Shown here piece after piece: positions 27,263-36,704 of a stretch of DNA of 58,401 nucleotides. The translations under genes and the position numbers were made by a program. Source of the stretch: Sphingobacteriaceae bacterium UBA6709 (GTDB lineage: Bacteria > Bacteroidota > Bacteroidia > Sphingobacteriales > Sphingobacteriaceae); assembly GCA_002454425.1 (NCBI GenBank), contig DKIV01000009.1, positions 38,426-96,826 on the forward strand, read 5' to 3'. The notes under the pieces were generated by a model. The model had not been told where the DNA came from. It worked only from the letters and a program-made list of their open reading frames with translations, and made no database searches. The stretch's first letter is position 1. Every line of letters begins with the position of its first letter.

Positions 27263-29352
27263 TTCAGTTCAAGTGTTACAATATTTCCTTTAACAATACG
27301 CGTCCCTGGCTCTACAGACTGTGTAATCACCTTACCAAAGCCTTTAATAATCGGTCGCAGACCCGCATTTCCCAAAAGAAACACCGCGTCTTTAAGTCCC
27401 ATCCCCACTACATCCGGAACCACGTTCCGAGCCATCACCACATCTCGAACCGACACGCCATTATTTGTATCTATCTCACTTTCCACATCATTAGCTGCAG
27501 CAAAACGCGCCTTGATGCCTAACTCTCTGTAAACCGTTGCCGTAGCGTGCTTAGAACCCGCCTTCGAAGCAGGCATAGTTGTATTGCCTACATTTTTCTG
27601 AACCGCAGTATACATCTCAACATCTTTAGCATAGATCTTGTCGGCAATTTCTCTAAACGGAGGTCCGGCAACCTGAGCAGCATAATATCCATTACGAGGA
27701 TCATTAACCACCACGATCAAGGAATACTTTGGATTATCGGCTGGGAAATACCCACAGAAGGAAGCCTGATATTGCTTTTTCGCGCGATATCCCCTGTTTG
27801 CATCGGCAACCTGAGCCGTTCCGGTTTTGCCCGCCACCTTATACAGCGGATTATAAATAATGCCCTTACCAGTACCCTCATTAACTACCCCCTCAAGCAT
27901 CTCTTTCATAATCTTCAAGGTTCTTTCTGAACAAATCTGCTCATTTACAACACGTGCCTGAAAAGTCTTTACCGACTTACCCAAGCGACGTATTTCCTTT
28001 ACGAAAATCGGAGCAACATACTTTCCGTCATTCGCTACCGCATTGTAAAAGGACAACATCTTCAATGGCGTAAGCTGCATCTCATAACCATAAGCCATTT
28101 GAGGCAAGGTCATATTCTTATTCCAGCTCCTGTTCTTAGGATTTTTTACCACCGGACTTGCCTCTCCCGGGATTTGCAAACCCATTTTCTCATTCAGATG
28201 CCATTTATAGAGGTGATCTGTAAATTTTGACTGATTATCACGGTAGGAAGTATTTATCAATTTAGCTATCGCAGCGTTAGATGACTCCTCAAACGCGCGC
28301 TTCACAGATATCACTCCTAAACCTTCATGTGAATCACGAATAATATGACCGGGAATTTTATATGTCCCTGTCTCTACACGCATGGACGTATCAACAAGCT
28401 TATCTTCAATAAGAGCCATATACGAAGCAACCTTGAAAGTAGAACCAGGATCCTGATTTCCGGCAATTGCGTAATTAAACTTCTCCTTATACTCGCCAAC
28501 CGCCGTCTTAGTATAGTTCGCAATCGCGCGCACCTCTCCGGTTTTTACTTCCATCAGAATAACACAACCGTGATCTGCATTACTCTTCTTCAACTGCTCA
28601 AGCAGGGCATTTTGCGCAACGTCCTGCATATTAATATCAATGGTTGAAATAATATCAGAACCATCCTGTGGCGCAATCTCAATATCCTTATTTACCGGCA
28701 TCCACACTCCTCCGGCGATACGTTGCACTAATCTGCGACCACTCTCCCCATTCATATAACCACCATAAGCACCTTCCAAGCCAACAGGCTGAACATTCTC
28801 ATTCCAGTACCCAATAGTTCTGGCAGCCAAAGATTTAAATGGAAGAATCCGCTTATTCTGCTGAACAGCGATCAATCCTCCCTTATACTTACCCAGGTTA
28901 AAAATCGGAAACTTCTTAATCTGGCCTAATTGCGAATGTGTAACATTCCGCTTCAGCAACATATATCGCGCGCCCTCCTTTCGACCCTGCCTCAAAATCG
29001 AAGAATAGGCACGCTCAGATTTATCACCAAATAACTTCGACAACTTCAGCGCCAGGGAATCCACTTTCTCATAGAATATCTCATCTCTGGCAACGCCACC
29101 AGCAAGCAAATCTACGCGTAACTCATATTCAGGAACGGAGGTGGCAAGCAGACTACCATCATTGGAATAAATATTTCCTCGAACAGCCTCTACATGGATA
29201 TACTTCGTAGACATACTATCTGCCATTGCCCGCCACTTGTCTCCTTCATTCACCTGAACGTGAAACAACTTAACAACGACAGCAAGAGCAAAGACTACGA
29301 TCAAGCCAAAAGCTACGTAGACCCTAAAAAGTATGTCTGCTCTGATATTCAT
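27259..29352 (-). CDS. ftsI: septal peptidoglycan transpeptidase FtsI (PBP3 type) with PASTA domain
   Basis: Class B penicillin-binding protein that cross-links septal peptidoglycan with FtsW. The 697 residues have one N-terminal membrane helix (about 10-28), a pedestal domain, and a transpeptidase domain with SxxK in GSTFKVAS, SxN in ESSNAAIAK and KTG in VAGKTGTAQV. A C-terminal PASTA domain (VVPDVVGMGLKDAVFLLGNA) is present, which Gram-negative FtsI proteins of Proteobacteria lack. It overlaps murE by 4 bp and follows the FtsL-like gene by 18 bp. Confidence 0.97.
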   Translation of the reverse strand: MNIRADILFRVYVAFGLIVVFALAVVVKLFHVQVNEGDKWRAMADSMSTKYIHVEAVRGNIYSNDGSLLATSVPEYELRVDLLAGGVARDEIFYEKVDSLALKLSKLFGDKSERAYSSILRQGRKEGARYMLLKRNVTHSQLGQIKKFPIFNLGKYKGGLIAVQQNKRILPFKSLAARTIGYWNENVQPVGLEGAYGGYMNGESGRRLVQRIAGGVWMPVNKDIEIAPQDGSDIISTIDINMQDVAQNALLEQLKKSNADHGCVILMEVKTGEVRAIANYTKTAVGEYKEKFNYAIAGNQDPGSTFKVASYMALIEDKLVDTSMRVETGTYKIPGHIIRDSHEGLGVISVKRAFEESSNAAIAKLINTSYRDNQSKFTDHLYKWHLNEKMGLQIPGEASPVVKNPKNRSWNKNMTLPQMAYGYEMQLTPLKMLSFYNAVANDGKYVAPIFVKEIRRLGKSVKTFQARVVNEQICSERTLKIMKEMLEGVVNEGTGKGIIYNPLYKVAGKTGTAQVADANRGYRAKKQYQASFCGYFPADNPKYSLIVVVNDPRNGYYAAQVAGPPFREIADKIYAKDVEMYTAVQKNVGNTTMPASKAGSKHATATVYRELGIKARFAAANDVESEIDTNNGVSVRDVVMARNVVPDVVGMGLKDAVFLLGNAGLRPIIKGFGKVITQSVEPGTRIVKGNIVTLELK

Positions 29353-29370
29353 TTATAATTCTGCTGATTT

Positions 29371-29793
29371 CTATTCCTTAACTTCCAATTCCGACTTATC
29401 AACCATTATTTTGACCGGAGGAGCAACAGGCTCCTTCAACCCTAGCGTATCTACCTTTTTCGACACTTCCGTCTGCGTGCTTTTCAACATCAGATCAGCC
29501 TTCAGTGTCTTAAAATCCCAACTAAATTCCTTTACCTCTTTATTCAGCTTATCTATCTCGCGAATATTATTTTCGGCAAAATGCCTGTTCCCTATATAAA
29601 TCATCCCCAGAAAGGCGATAAATATTATAAAAGGCATCATCTCCGACGCAGCTTCCTTAGAAACCACTCCTTCCATGAGCAGGGTAGTGAAAAAATTACG
29701 CGGAAGGCTACGCTTTTTAACCTGCTCCACTTCCTCCACTATCTGGTCTTCCTCATGTTCCTCTTCCTCCTGCCTCCTGAACCGATTAGCCAT
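29371..29793 (-). CDS. FtsL-like bitopic division protein
   Basis: From the ATG at 29793 the product has 140 residues. It begins with a charged cytoplasmic part of about 50 residues rich in Glu and Arg, then a membrane helix (MMPFIIFIAFLGMIYIG), then a periplasmic coiled-coil-prone stretch (NIREIDKLNKEVKEF). Size, topology and place between rsmH and ftsI match FtsL, though sequence similarity to E. coli FtsL is not evident. A strong Shine-Dalgarno-like AAAGGAGGA sits just before this ATG and decides the start; an upstream ATG would overlap rsmH. Confidence 0.8.
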   Translation of the reverse strand: MANRFRRQEEEEHEEDQIVEEVEQVKKRSLPRNFFTTLLMEGVVSKEAASEMMPFIIFIAFLGMIYIGNRHFAENNIREIDKLNKEVKEFSWDFKTLKADLMLKSTQTEVSKKVDTLGLKEPVAPPVKIMVDKSELEVKE

Positions 29794-29812
29794 AATATCC
29801 TCCTTTCGATAT

Positions 29813-30718
29813 TTATCTTTTTTCAGCCACCCGAAGCTTCGCACTCCTGGCTCTGCTATTCAGTAAAATCTCCTCTCCTGAGGCAACTATCGCCTTTCGA
29901 GAAACAGCATCCATCGGCTTAATTTCATTCCCAAAGAAATCCTTCTCCACCTCCCCACTAAACTTACCTTTAGCAATAAAATTCTTCACCAAACGATCTT
30001 CCAATGAATGATAAGACATCACCACCAAACGTCCCGCAGGCTTAAGCATATCTACCGCTTGCTCAAGAAAATCACGCAACACATCCAACTCACTATTCAC
30101 CTCAATCCGCAAAGCCTGAAACACCTGTGCCAGATATTTATTTTCCTTACCGCGCGGTATTAACTTTGAAATTACCGCTTTAAAATCCGCAACACTTAAA
30201 ATAGGCCTATTCAAACGCGCTGTGACTATCACTCTAGCCAGGGATTTCGCATTTTGAATCTCACCATACATCCCAAAAATTCGATGCAAATCCTCCTCAC
30301 TATACTTCGCCAACACTTCCGCAGCAGTAATTCCCTCCGCTTGATTCATACGCATATCCAAATCCGCGTCAAACCGAATTGAAAACCCCCGCTCCGGCTG
30401 ATCAAATTGATGCGAAGACACCCCCAGATCAGCCAGAATGCCATCTACCGATACCACCCCATACAAACGACAATAATTTTTCAGGAAGCGGAAGTTCTGA
30501 TCTATAAAGGTTAACCGATCATCATTTGGAACATTACGCTGCGCATCTTCATCCTGATCGAAGGCTATCAACCTCCCCTTAGGACCCAGACGCTTAAGAA
30601 TTTCCCGGGAATGCCCACCACCACCAAAAGTCACATCCACATACACCCCGTCAGGCTTGATATCCAAACCCTCCATACACTCAGCAAGCATTACCGGCAC
30701 ATGATATTCAGACGCCAT
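29813..30718 (-). CDS. rsmH: 16S rRNA (cytosine(1402)-N4)-methyltransferase
   Basis: Methylates N4 of C1402 in the decoding centre of 16S rRNA (RsmH, formerly MraW). It has about 301 residues. YHVPVMLAE begins the fold, the SAM site is VDVTFGGGGHSREIL near residue 28, and LADLGVSSHQFD and SYHSLEDRLVK are family hallmarks. The second ATG (30718) gives the usual MASEYHVPVML start; the first (30724) is also possible. Either overlaps the end of mraZ, so translation is probably coupled. Confidence 0.97.
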   Translation of the reverse strand: MASEYHVPVMLAECMEGLDIKPDGVYVDVTFGGGGHSREILKRLGPKGRLIAFDQDEDAQRNVPNDDRLTFIDQNFRFLKNYCRLYGVVSVDGILADLGVSSHQFDQPERGFSIRFDADLDMRMNQAEGITAAEVLAKYSEEDLHRIFGMYGEIQNAKSLARVIVTARLNRPILSVADFKAVISKLIPRGKENKYLAQVFQALRIEVNSELDVLRDFLEQAVDMLKPAGRLVVMSYHSLEDRLVKNFIAKGKFSGEVEKDFFGNEIKPMDAVSRKAIVASGEEILLNSRARSAKLRVAEKR

Positions 30719-31175
30719 CAGCACCTCCTTTCTCTGTCTTCATCACTTCCTGCGCCAACAATGCAAAAGCCGCAGCATCATCACTAAACTGCGCGTCATA
30801 CTCATCTTTACTCCATAACTCCACATGATCAAACACACAAACCAATACCACATCAGACGAAACCTCCGCGTACGACTGAAGATTCTTAGGAATCAACACC
30901 CTCCCTGCGGCATCCAGCATCGCTTCAGCAGCACCACGAAGAAACATTCGCTTAAAAGTTCTCGCCTTAGGATCAAAATCGTCAAGGGCACTCACACGAT
31001 CAGCAATCTTACCCCACACATCACGAGTATAGATTTTCAAATTCTTCTCCATTCCCCGCGCTATTACAAGACCCTCAGTTTCAATAAATGGCACCTGCCT
31101 CTTAAGGCCAGCCGGAATCATCAGCCGCCCCTTAGAGTCAAGTTTGCATTCAAATTCACCTAAGAGTTGAGTCAT
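30708..31175 (-). CDS. mraZ: transcriptional regulator MraZ
   Basis: DNA-binding protein that controls the dcw cluster, in E. coli as a repressor of its own promoter. The 155 residues hold two AbrB-like half-domains. The first contains LDSKGRLMIPAGLK (about 12-25) and the second LDAAGRVLIPKNLQ (about 86-99), the tandem signature of the family. It is the first gene of the cluster. Operator-like repeats directly upstream suggest autoregulation. Confidence 0.96.
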   Translation of the reverse strand: MTQLLGEFECKLDSKGRLMIPAGLKRQVPFIETEGLVIARGMEKNLKIYTRDVWGKIADRVSALDDFDPKARTFKRMFLRGAAEAMLDAAGRVLIPKNLQSYAEVSSDVVLVCVFDHVELWSKDEYDAQFSDDAAAFALLAQEVMKTEKGGADGV

Positions 31176-31197
31176 AGAGTTTTCTTCTATAAAATAT

Positions 31198-31276
31198 CAA
31201 ATGTAAAAGTACAGACTTTTACCACTTTCTACCACAAAACCCCACAAAAAGTTTTCAACAAGACACAAATTCCCAC
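31198..31276 (-). promoter_or_regulatory. mraZ promoter with MraZ-type operator boxes
   Basis: TACATTTG on the minus strand (31205-31198) is a perfect -7 box, about 22 nt from the mraZ ATG. Upstream on the same strand are GTGGG (31245-31241), GTGGT (31235-31231) and GTGGT (31225-31221), spaced exactly 10 bp, plus another GTGGG at 31276-31272. E. coli MraZ is known to bind TGGGN repeats separated by 5 bp, that is a 10-bp period, so these are likely its operator. Confidence 0.7.
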
Positions 31277-31371
31277 TTTTCCTCAACATCCTCCCCTTTT
31301 AACATTACATATTAATTTATCAACAGCGTTGAATGTATCAAAAACGCCGTTTCTAGCTAATTCCCTTACGA

Positions 31372-31549
31372 GGGGATAAAGTGGGAGAATAATGAGACTA
31401 AAAGCTATTTACCGGCTAAAAGACCTGAAAACAAGCATGCGATACCGACGACCGGGGAATAAGAACCACAGTTATATGCTATAGGGGGGATAAAGTGGGA
31501 GGATAAGTTAAAGGTCAGGCTTCAATCCCTAAAGCGGGGAAAACTGGAA
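31372..31549 (+). repeat. 16-bp direct repeats, possible distal MraZ boxes
   Basis: GGGGATAAAGTGGGAG occurs exactly at 31372-31387 and again at 31486-31501. Each copy holds GGGGA and TGGGA 10 bp apart, the MraZ box spacing, but on the strand opposite to the proximal operator. A weaker third version (CGGGG then TGGAA) lies at 31535-31549. No ORF is seen in 31176-31638 beyond these and the two flanking control signals. Confidence 0.55.
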
Positions 31550-31582
31550 TATTGAGACGAATAAGAAACATATCAAAAAAAA

Positions 31583-31614
31583 GGGTCTCTAATGGACAAA
31601 ACCACCAGAGACCC
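31583..31614 (-). terminator. pgk terminator
   Basis: GGGTCTCT (31583-31590) pairs with AGAGACCC (31607-31614). On the minus strand the stem is followed by eight T. It separates pgk from the dcw cluster. Confidence 0.85.
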
Positions 31615-31638
31615 CTTCGATATCAACAGAGAAGCTGC

Positions 31639-32829
31639 TTATTCATTAATAGCTTTTACTCCTGGCAACTCTTTACCTTCCATATATTCAAGAAGAGCAC
31701 CACCACCGGTAGAAACATAGCTTACTTCATTTTCGAAACCAAATTTAGCAACAGCCGCAGCCGAGTCGCCTCCGCCAATGAGGGAGAAAGCGCCTGTCTT
31801 TGTAGCTTCAACAACAGCTTCGGCAACAGCTTTCGTTCCGGCCTCAAACTTCTGCATCTCAAAAACTCCCATCGGACCATTCCAAAGGATAGTCTTTGAT
31901 GAGGCCACAACCTCTTTATAAGTAACGATAGCATCCGGACCGATATCAAGCCCCATCCATCCGTCCTTAATGTTATCATTTTTAGCAACATCCGTGTTAG
32001 CCTCAGCAGAAAACGCGTCTGCAATAATAGAATCAACTGGCAACACCAGATTTACGCCCTTTGCTTTAGCCTTTTCAATAAGCGACAGAGCTAGCTCCAG
32101 CTTATCATCTTCAACAAGTGAATTACCGATTTTACCACCCTGGGCTTTAGCGAAGGTATAAGCCATACCACCACCAATCAACAGGTTATCAACTTTCTCA
32201 AGTAAACGCTCGATCAAAAGAATCTTATCAGAAACTTTTGCGCCACCCATGATTGCTGTAAACGGACGTTCGGCATTATTAAGCACTTTCTCAGCATTTG
32301 CCAATTCTCCGGCCATCAGGTAGCCGAAATATTTGGCATCAGGGAAGAACTTAGCGATAATTGCTGTAGAAGCATGCGCTCTGTGCGCGGTACCAAAAGC
32401 ATCATTTACGTATACATCACCAAGTTTGCTTAATTTCTCAGCGAACTCTTCGTTTCCTTTTTCTTCTTCTTTATAAAAGCGAAGATTTTCCAACAGAAGC
32501 ACTTCACCAGCTTTCAACGCTGCTGCTTTCTCTACTGCCTGTTCGCCAATACAGTCATCCGCGAATTGAACTTCTTTACCTAAAACATCTGACAGATGCT
32601 TTACAAGGTGTTTCAATGAATATTTCTCTGTTGGTCCTTCTTTCGGACGACCAAGGTGAGACATTAGAATTACAGAACCACCATCACTTAAAATTTTCTT
32701 GATGGTTGGCAATGCTCCCTGAATACGATTATCGTCAGTAATGTTAAAATCCTTGTCCAATGGCACGTTAAAATCCACACGGATCAAGGCCTTTTTACCC
32801 GAAAAATTCAGATTATCGATGGTCTTCAT
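31639..32829 (-). CDS. pgk: phosphoglycerate kinase
   Basis: Moves phosphate from 1,3-bisphosphoglycerate to ADP, the glycolytic step after GAPDH. The 396 residues begin with the substrate-binding RVDFNVPLD near residue 17 and RIQGALPTI, continue with LMSHLGRP at about 55-62 and the hinge and nucleotide sites GGAKVSDK and NGPMGVFE, and end with the GGGDSAAA loop. It forms its own unit with a terminator, upstream of and on the same strand as mraZ. Confidence 0.98.
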   Translation of the reverse strand: MKTIDNLNFSGKKALIRVDFNVPLDKDFNITDDNRIQGALPTIKKILSDGGSVILMSHLGRPKEGPTEKYSLKHLVKHLSDVLGKEVQFADDCIGEQAVEKAAALKAGEVLLLENLRFYKEEEKGNEEFAEKLSKLGDVYVNDAFGTAHRAHASTAIIAKFFPDAKYFGYLMAGELANAEKVLNNAERPFTAIMGGAKVSDKILLIERLLEKVDNLLIGGGMAYTFAKAQGGKIGNSLVEDDKLELALSLIEKAKAKGVNLVLPVDSIIADAFSAEANTDVAKNDNIKDGWMGLDIGPDAIVTYKEVVASSKTILWNGPMGVFEMQKFEAGTKAVAEAVVEATKTGAFSLIGGGDSAAAVAKFGFENEVSYVSTGGGALLEYMEGKELPGVKAINE

Positions 32830-33028
32830 TTTAAAAATAAATTAAATTTATTAGGAACTTTACTATCTGAGCAAACTCAATGCTGATTAAACTTTGGGGA
32901 TCAATTCAGCATTAAAACACGCCCGCCTATAAAACACAAACGGTGTGCCCATTGCGTCAAACTTAGGTATTTTTCTTTTAATTAACTTAGAATTCCCCTA
33001 AAATTTAATACAAGATTAACGCTTCGGG

Positions 33029-33853
33029 TTATGCATCGCTCTTCTTGCGAGCTGCCAACATCATATGCGGACTCAAAGCTAGCAAACCCGCATCTTCTTC
33101 TGTGGCTTTAAGCATCTCAAGCATCAACTTGCGCTTTGAGGAATCGGCCCAACTTACAAAAAACTGCTGATCGAGCCATAGCATCCCCTCTACAGCGTAA
33201 AGACCCAGAACTTCAGTATCTTTAAATCCTTCAAACTCTTCCCGCAAGCCCATTGGCTTATGAAAAAATGCTTTCGCCAACATCCCCGGAAAACTCGCAG
33301 GCGCCTCATGCCGGCCACTGCTGAGTTCTTCAGCGCACATAGCATACACCTCCGGGTGATACAATAACCCCCCCTGTAATGCTGCCAAAGTTGAAGCAGC
33401 ATGTGTTATAGCAAAAGCCAGGATCACTCCCCCGGGCTTCAACACCCGAAGCGCTTCAGCAATAGCATTTTCCCGTCTTTCTCTAAGCTGCAAATGATAT
33501 AAAGGCCCATGTAAAATAACCATGTCCATACTATTATTATCCAAAGGCACATTCTCAGCGTCTCCAAGCATTGCCCGAAAAGAATGCTTACACTTCGCTG
33601 CGCGCTTCTCCGCGGCTTTAACATGTTTTTCAACGGGCTCCACCAACACCACCTGATGCCCCAGGTCACTTAACCACGCGGCATAATGACCAGGACCTCC
33701 TCCTATATCTGCCACCAGCCCCTTCCCGGCGGGAAGAAATCTTGTTATTAAATCTTTATTGCGCTCAAACTCCAGCGGACCAAGTCCCTGTTTCAAGCGG
33801 TTCTCTTCTGAACTCTTATTATAAAAACTTACTATTTCCGGATCAATAGACAT
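33029..33853 (-). CDS. class I SAM-dependent methyltransferase
   Basis: A 274-residue protein from the ATG at 33853. Motif I is LVADIGGGPGHYAAWL near residue 46, an acidic residue ends beta-2 (VVLVEPVEKH), motif II is LGDAENVPL, and the post-motif is NSMDMVILHGPLYHL. This is the Methyltransf_11/25 pattern. The C-terminal third (after about residue 165) is an extra helical domain. The substrate is unknown. It stands alone, facing away from the HAD gene. Confidence 0.8.
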   Translation of the reverse strand: MSIDPEIVSFYNKSSEENRLKQGLGPLEFERNKDLITRFLPAGKGLVADIGGGPGHYAAWLSDLGHQVVLVEPVEKHVKAAEKRAAKCKHSFRAMLGDAENVPLDNNSMDMVILHGPLYHLQLRERRENAIAEALRVLKPGGVILAFAITHAASTLAALQGGLLYHPEVYAMCAEELSSGRHEAPASFPGMLAKAFFHKPMGLREEFEGFKDTEVLGLYAVEGMLWLDQQFFVSWADSSKRKLMLEMLKATEEDAGLLALSPHMMLAARKKSDA

Positions 33854-33942
33854 AAAGGCTTCCAACGTTTGTCGTTTATTCCAAAGTCACACCTCATTAG
33901 TGAAGATTGTAAAGTGACCAGACCCTTTCCTCATTAATTAAG

Positions 33943-33950
33943 TACCTTCG
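33943..33950 (+). promoter_or_regulatory. -7 promoter box of the HAD gene
   Basis: TACCTTCG, one change from TAnnTTTG, lies about 50 nt upstream of the ATG at 34001. Confidence 0.35.
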
Positions 33951-34000
33951 TAAAAACGCTCGCTAAAATAAGGTAATTACTAATTCGAATATCCTGTAGC

Positions 34001-34702
34001 ATGAACAAAAATATCAGGGTCATCGCCTTCGACGCCGATGATACACTTTGGGAGAATGAACATTATTTCAGAAAAACCGAAGACGAGTTCTGCCGACTCC
34101 TCTCGGGCTTTCTTTCAAAGTCCGAAATACAACGCGAATTCTATCAAACCGAGCTGGTAAACCTGCCCCTCTATGGTTATGGGATCAAAGGATTTATCCT
34201 CTCGCTCGTTGAAACAGCTATCCGTATCACAAACAATACGCACGACTGCCGCATCGTTCAGGAAGTGATTGCTCTTGGTAAGAAAATGCTCAACGAACCC
34301 GTAATCCTTATCGATGGTGTGGAAGAAGTTCTCAGTACACTTAAAGATAAGTACCGACTAATCGTTGCAACCAAGGGAGATCTCCTCGATCAGGAGCGCA
34401 AATTGAAAAAGTCGGGACTGCTACATTATTTCCATCATATCGAAATCATGACCGAAAAAGACGATAATAGCTATCGCAAACTTATTCGTCACCTCGATAT
34501 ACAAGCGCATGAACTCCTCATGATTGGCAATTCACTCAAATCTGATGTATTGCCTGTACTTAATATCGGCGGCCATGCCATACACATCCCATTCGAGGTT
34601 ACCTGTATACACGAACAGGTGAAAGAACATGTCGACCATATAAACTTCCAAAGTTTACTCCATATCCGCGAAGTCCCGGCAGCACTAAACTATTTAACAT
34701 AA
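34001..34702 (+). CDS. HAD-superfamily hydrolase
   Basis: A 233-residue phosphatase-like protein. Motif I is FDADDTLWENE at residues 10-20, with the nucleophile Asp and general acid Asp. Motif II is probably VATKGD near residue 122 with Thr, the motif III Lys is near residue 134, and motif IV is represented by MIGNSLKSDVLPVLNIG, which keeps one acidic residue. The cap between motifs I and II is helical, as in subfamily IA. The substrate cannot be predicted. It lies upstream of and parallel to the AraC/SDR pair but has its own promoter. Confidence 0.8.
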   Translation: MNKNIRVIAFDADDTLWENEHYFRKTEDEFCRLLSGFLSKSEIQREFYQTELVNLPLYGYGIKGFILSLVETAIRITNNTHDCRIVQEVIALGKKMLNEPVILIDGVEEVLSTLKDKYRLIVATKGDLLDQERKLKKSGLLHYFHHIEIMTEKDDNSYRKLIRHLDIQAHELLMIGNSLKSDVLPVLNIGGHAIHIPFEVTCIHEQVKEHVDHINFQSLLHIREVPAALNYLT

Positions 34703-34798
34703 TAAATATTACCAGTCAAAAATAAAAGCAAGGTCTATAAACCCGCGTCAACCAAATCGTCTCCATTTGGTGAGTCATTCTACCCCGGCACTTTTTAT

Positions 34799-34806
34799 TA
34801 TATTTG
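34799..34806 (+). promoter_or_regulatory. -7 promoter box of the AraC regulator
   Basis: TATATTTG matches TAnnTTTG exactly. Its last bases overlap a possible TTG start at 34804, which argues that translation begins at the ATG at 34831 instead. Confidence 0.5.
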
Positions 34807-34830
34807 AATTACGCAAAAGCTGTTGATCCT

Positions 34831-35769
34831 ATGAATATGGAAATTAAAACTTTGGATGACTTCTACAGGGAGGCTGAAATCTTTACAGGCAGAAAGATTG
34901 AGACCTTAATTCCTCCCGGCATCAATAAAGATATCGGACACTTTAACATTTTCGATATCGCTGCTTCCATCAGCAAGTTCAAAGGAAAACATTCCATGCC
35001 CTATAATCGTCGTGCCTATTACAAGATCTCACTTATCCGCGGACGCAACCGCGCCGAATACGCCGACCGCATTATTGAAATCGAAACCAATGCCTTGCTC
35101 TTCGCAACACCGCAAGTGCCTTATTACTGGTATCCGCTGGATGAACATCAGGCAGGCAATTTCTGTATTTTCAGCAATGAATTTCTCAGCGCCAAAAGTG
35201 GGAGAAGTCTCGAAGATTTCCCGATATTCAGACCCGGTGCTTACCCTGTGTTCGAGATCAATACTTCCTTAGCGGATGAAATACAGTTGATCTTTGACAA
35301 GATGAGTCGTGAAATAAACTCTGATTATGAATATAAATATGACCTCATCAGAAGCTACGTTTTTGAGCTTATTCATTATGGCCAGAAGTTACAGCCTGCA
35401 GCGCACTCTGCGGTAGCCTCTAACGCCAGCGCCCGCATACTCTCACTTTTCATAGAGCTCCTGGAACGGCAATTCCCGGTGGAGTCGCAGGGGCAGAAGC
35501 TAGCCTTGCGTACAGCCAGCGATTACGCCGAACGGCTGTCTATCCATGTAAACCATCTTAATAAGGTATTAAAAGAGGCTACCGGACGAACCACTACCGA
35601 CATCATTCACAGCAGAATTCTTCAGGAAGCAAAAATCCTGCTACGCCAAACTGAGTGGAACATCGCTGAAATCGCCTATAACCTCGGATTTGAGGAGGCC
35701 GCACATTTTTCCAACTTTTTCAAAAAGCAGACTAACGACAGCCCGCATCATTACAGGTCACGCAGCTGA
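34831..35769 (+). CDS. AraC-family transcriptional regulator
   Basis: From the ATG at 34831 the protein has 312 residues. The N-terminal two-thirds resemble a cupin-type sensor domain (YYKISLIRGRNRAEYADR, NALLFATPQVPYYW). The C-terminal 100 residues form the double helix-turn-helix: YAERLSIHVNHLNKVLKEAT and then WNIAEIAYNLGFEEAAHFSN before FFKKQTNDSPHHYR. It is followed after 140 bp by an SDR gene on the same strand, which is a probable target. A longer TTG-initiated form is unlikely. Confidence 0.88.
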   Translation: MNMEIKTLDDFYREAEIFTGRKIETLIPPGINKDIGHFNIFDIAASISKFKGKHSMPYNRRAYYKISLIRGRNRAEYADRIIEIETNALLFATPQVPYYWYPLDEHQAGNFCIFSNEFLSAKSGRSLEDFPIFRPGAYPVFEINTSLADEIQLIFDKMSREINSDYEYKYDLIRSYVFELIHYGQKLQPAAHSAVASNASARILSLFIELLERQFPVESQGQKLALRTASDYAERLSIHVNHLNKVLKEATGRTTTDIIHSRILQEAKILLRQTEWNIAEIAYNLGFEEAAHFSNFFKKQTNDSPHHYRSRS

Positions 35770-35909
35770 TATTTGATTTTTGCATTTACTGCTTTGAACA
35801 ACGCAATTTATAAGCCCAATTAGATCCGATCTTTGTTAACATAAAAAGGATGCCCGTATGTATAAGCTATGAGGGCACTTTAGCAAAAAGAAAATAAACA
35901 AAAGCTACT

Positions 35910-36674
35910 ATGGAGAATAAACAAAAGATCGCTGTCCTTACAGGCGGCAGCAGAGGACTAGGCAAGAATATGGCGCTGGCTTTAGCAAAAGATGGAGTAG
36001 ATCTCATCATCACCTATCGTTCGGGCAAAGAAGAAGCGCTGGCAACTGTGGCCGAAATTCAAAAACTTGGAAGAAAAGCCATGGCTTTGCCTCTTAATAC
36101 TGCTACTATCAGCACATTCGATGCCTTCATTACCGAAGTTACCAGCCACCTGACAGAACAAACAGGCTCACCAAACTTCGACTTCCTAATTAACAATGCG
36201 GGCACAGCGCTTTATTCCGCCTTTGCCGACACTACCGAAGAGCAACTTGACGAGGTGTTCAACATCCATTACAAGGGGGTATTTTTTCTTACCCAAAAGG
36301 CACTGCCCTATATTAATCAGGGAGGACGTATCATTAACATTTCCTCTGGCCTGGCTCGCTTTTCCTTCCCGGGTTCATCTGCTTATGGTTCAATGAAGGG
36401 CGCCGTTGAAGTGCTGACCCGCTATCTTGCAAAAGAACTTGGCCCGAAAGGCATCGCCGTCAATGTTGTGGCTCCCGGAGCTATTGAAACAGACTTCGGA
36501 GGAGGACGCGTGCGCGACAATAAAGAAACAAACGCTCAGGTGGCCAGCGTAACCGCCCTGGGACGCGTAGGTCTACCGGAAGACATCGGTGGTGTTGTCG
36601 CTTTCCTATGTTCTGAAGCAGGACGTTGGGTGAATGGCCAGCGCATCGAAGTATCAGGCGGTATGATGCTTTAA
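35910..36674 (+). CDS. short-chain dehydrogenase/reductase
   Basis: A classical SDR of 254 residues. The cofactor loop is TGGSRGLGKN at residues 11-20, NNAG is near residue 95, and the catalytic Ser-Tyr-Lys set falls in INISSGLARFSF and SSAYGSMKGA. The end INGQRIEVSGGM-like (here VNGQRIEVSGGMML) matches the family. Its substrate is unknown. The AraC gene just upstream suggests inducible expression. Confidence 0.88.
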   Translation: MENKQKIAVLTGGSRGLGKNMALALAKDGVDLIITYRSGKEEALATVAEIQKLGRKAMALPLNTATISTFDAFITEVTSHLTEQTGSPNFDFLINNAGTALYSAFADTTEEQLDEVFNIHYKGVFFLTQKALPYINQGGRIINISSGLARFSFPGSSAYGSMKGAVEVLTRYLAKELGPKGIAVNVVAPGAIETDFGGGRVRDNKETNAQVASVTALGRVGLPEDIGGVVAFLCSEAGRWVNGQRIEVSGGMML

Positions 36675-36683
36675 AATATGGAG

Positions 36684-36704
36684 GAGGGCCTTGCCCTCTT
36701 CTTT
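36684..36704 (+). terminator. terminator of the SDR gene
   Basis: GAGGGC-CTT-GCCCTC (36684-36698) is followed by TTCTTT. The stem is short and the T stretch imperfect. Confidence 0.5.

Noticed and set aside
34804..34830. TTG start for the AraC regulator
   Set aside because: It falls inside the TATATTTG promoter box; the ATG at 34831 is a better start.
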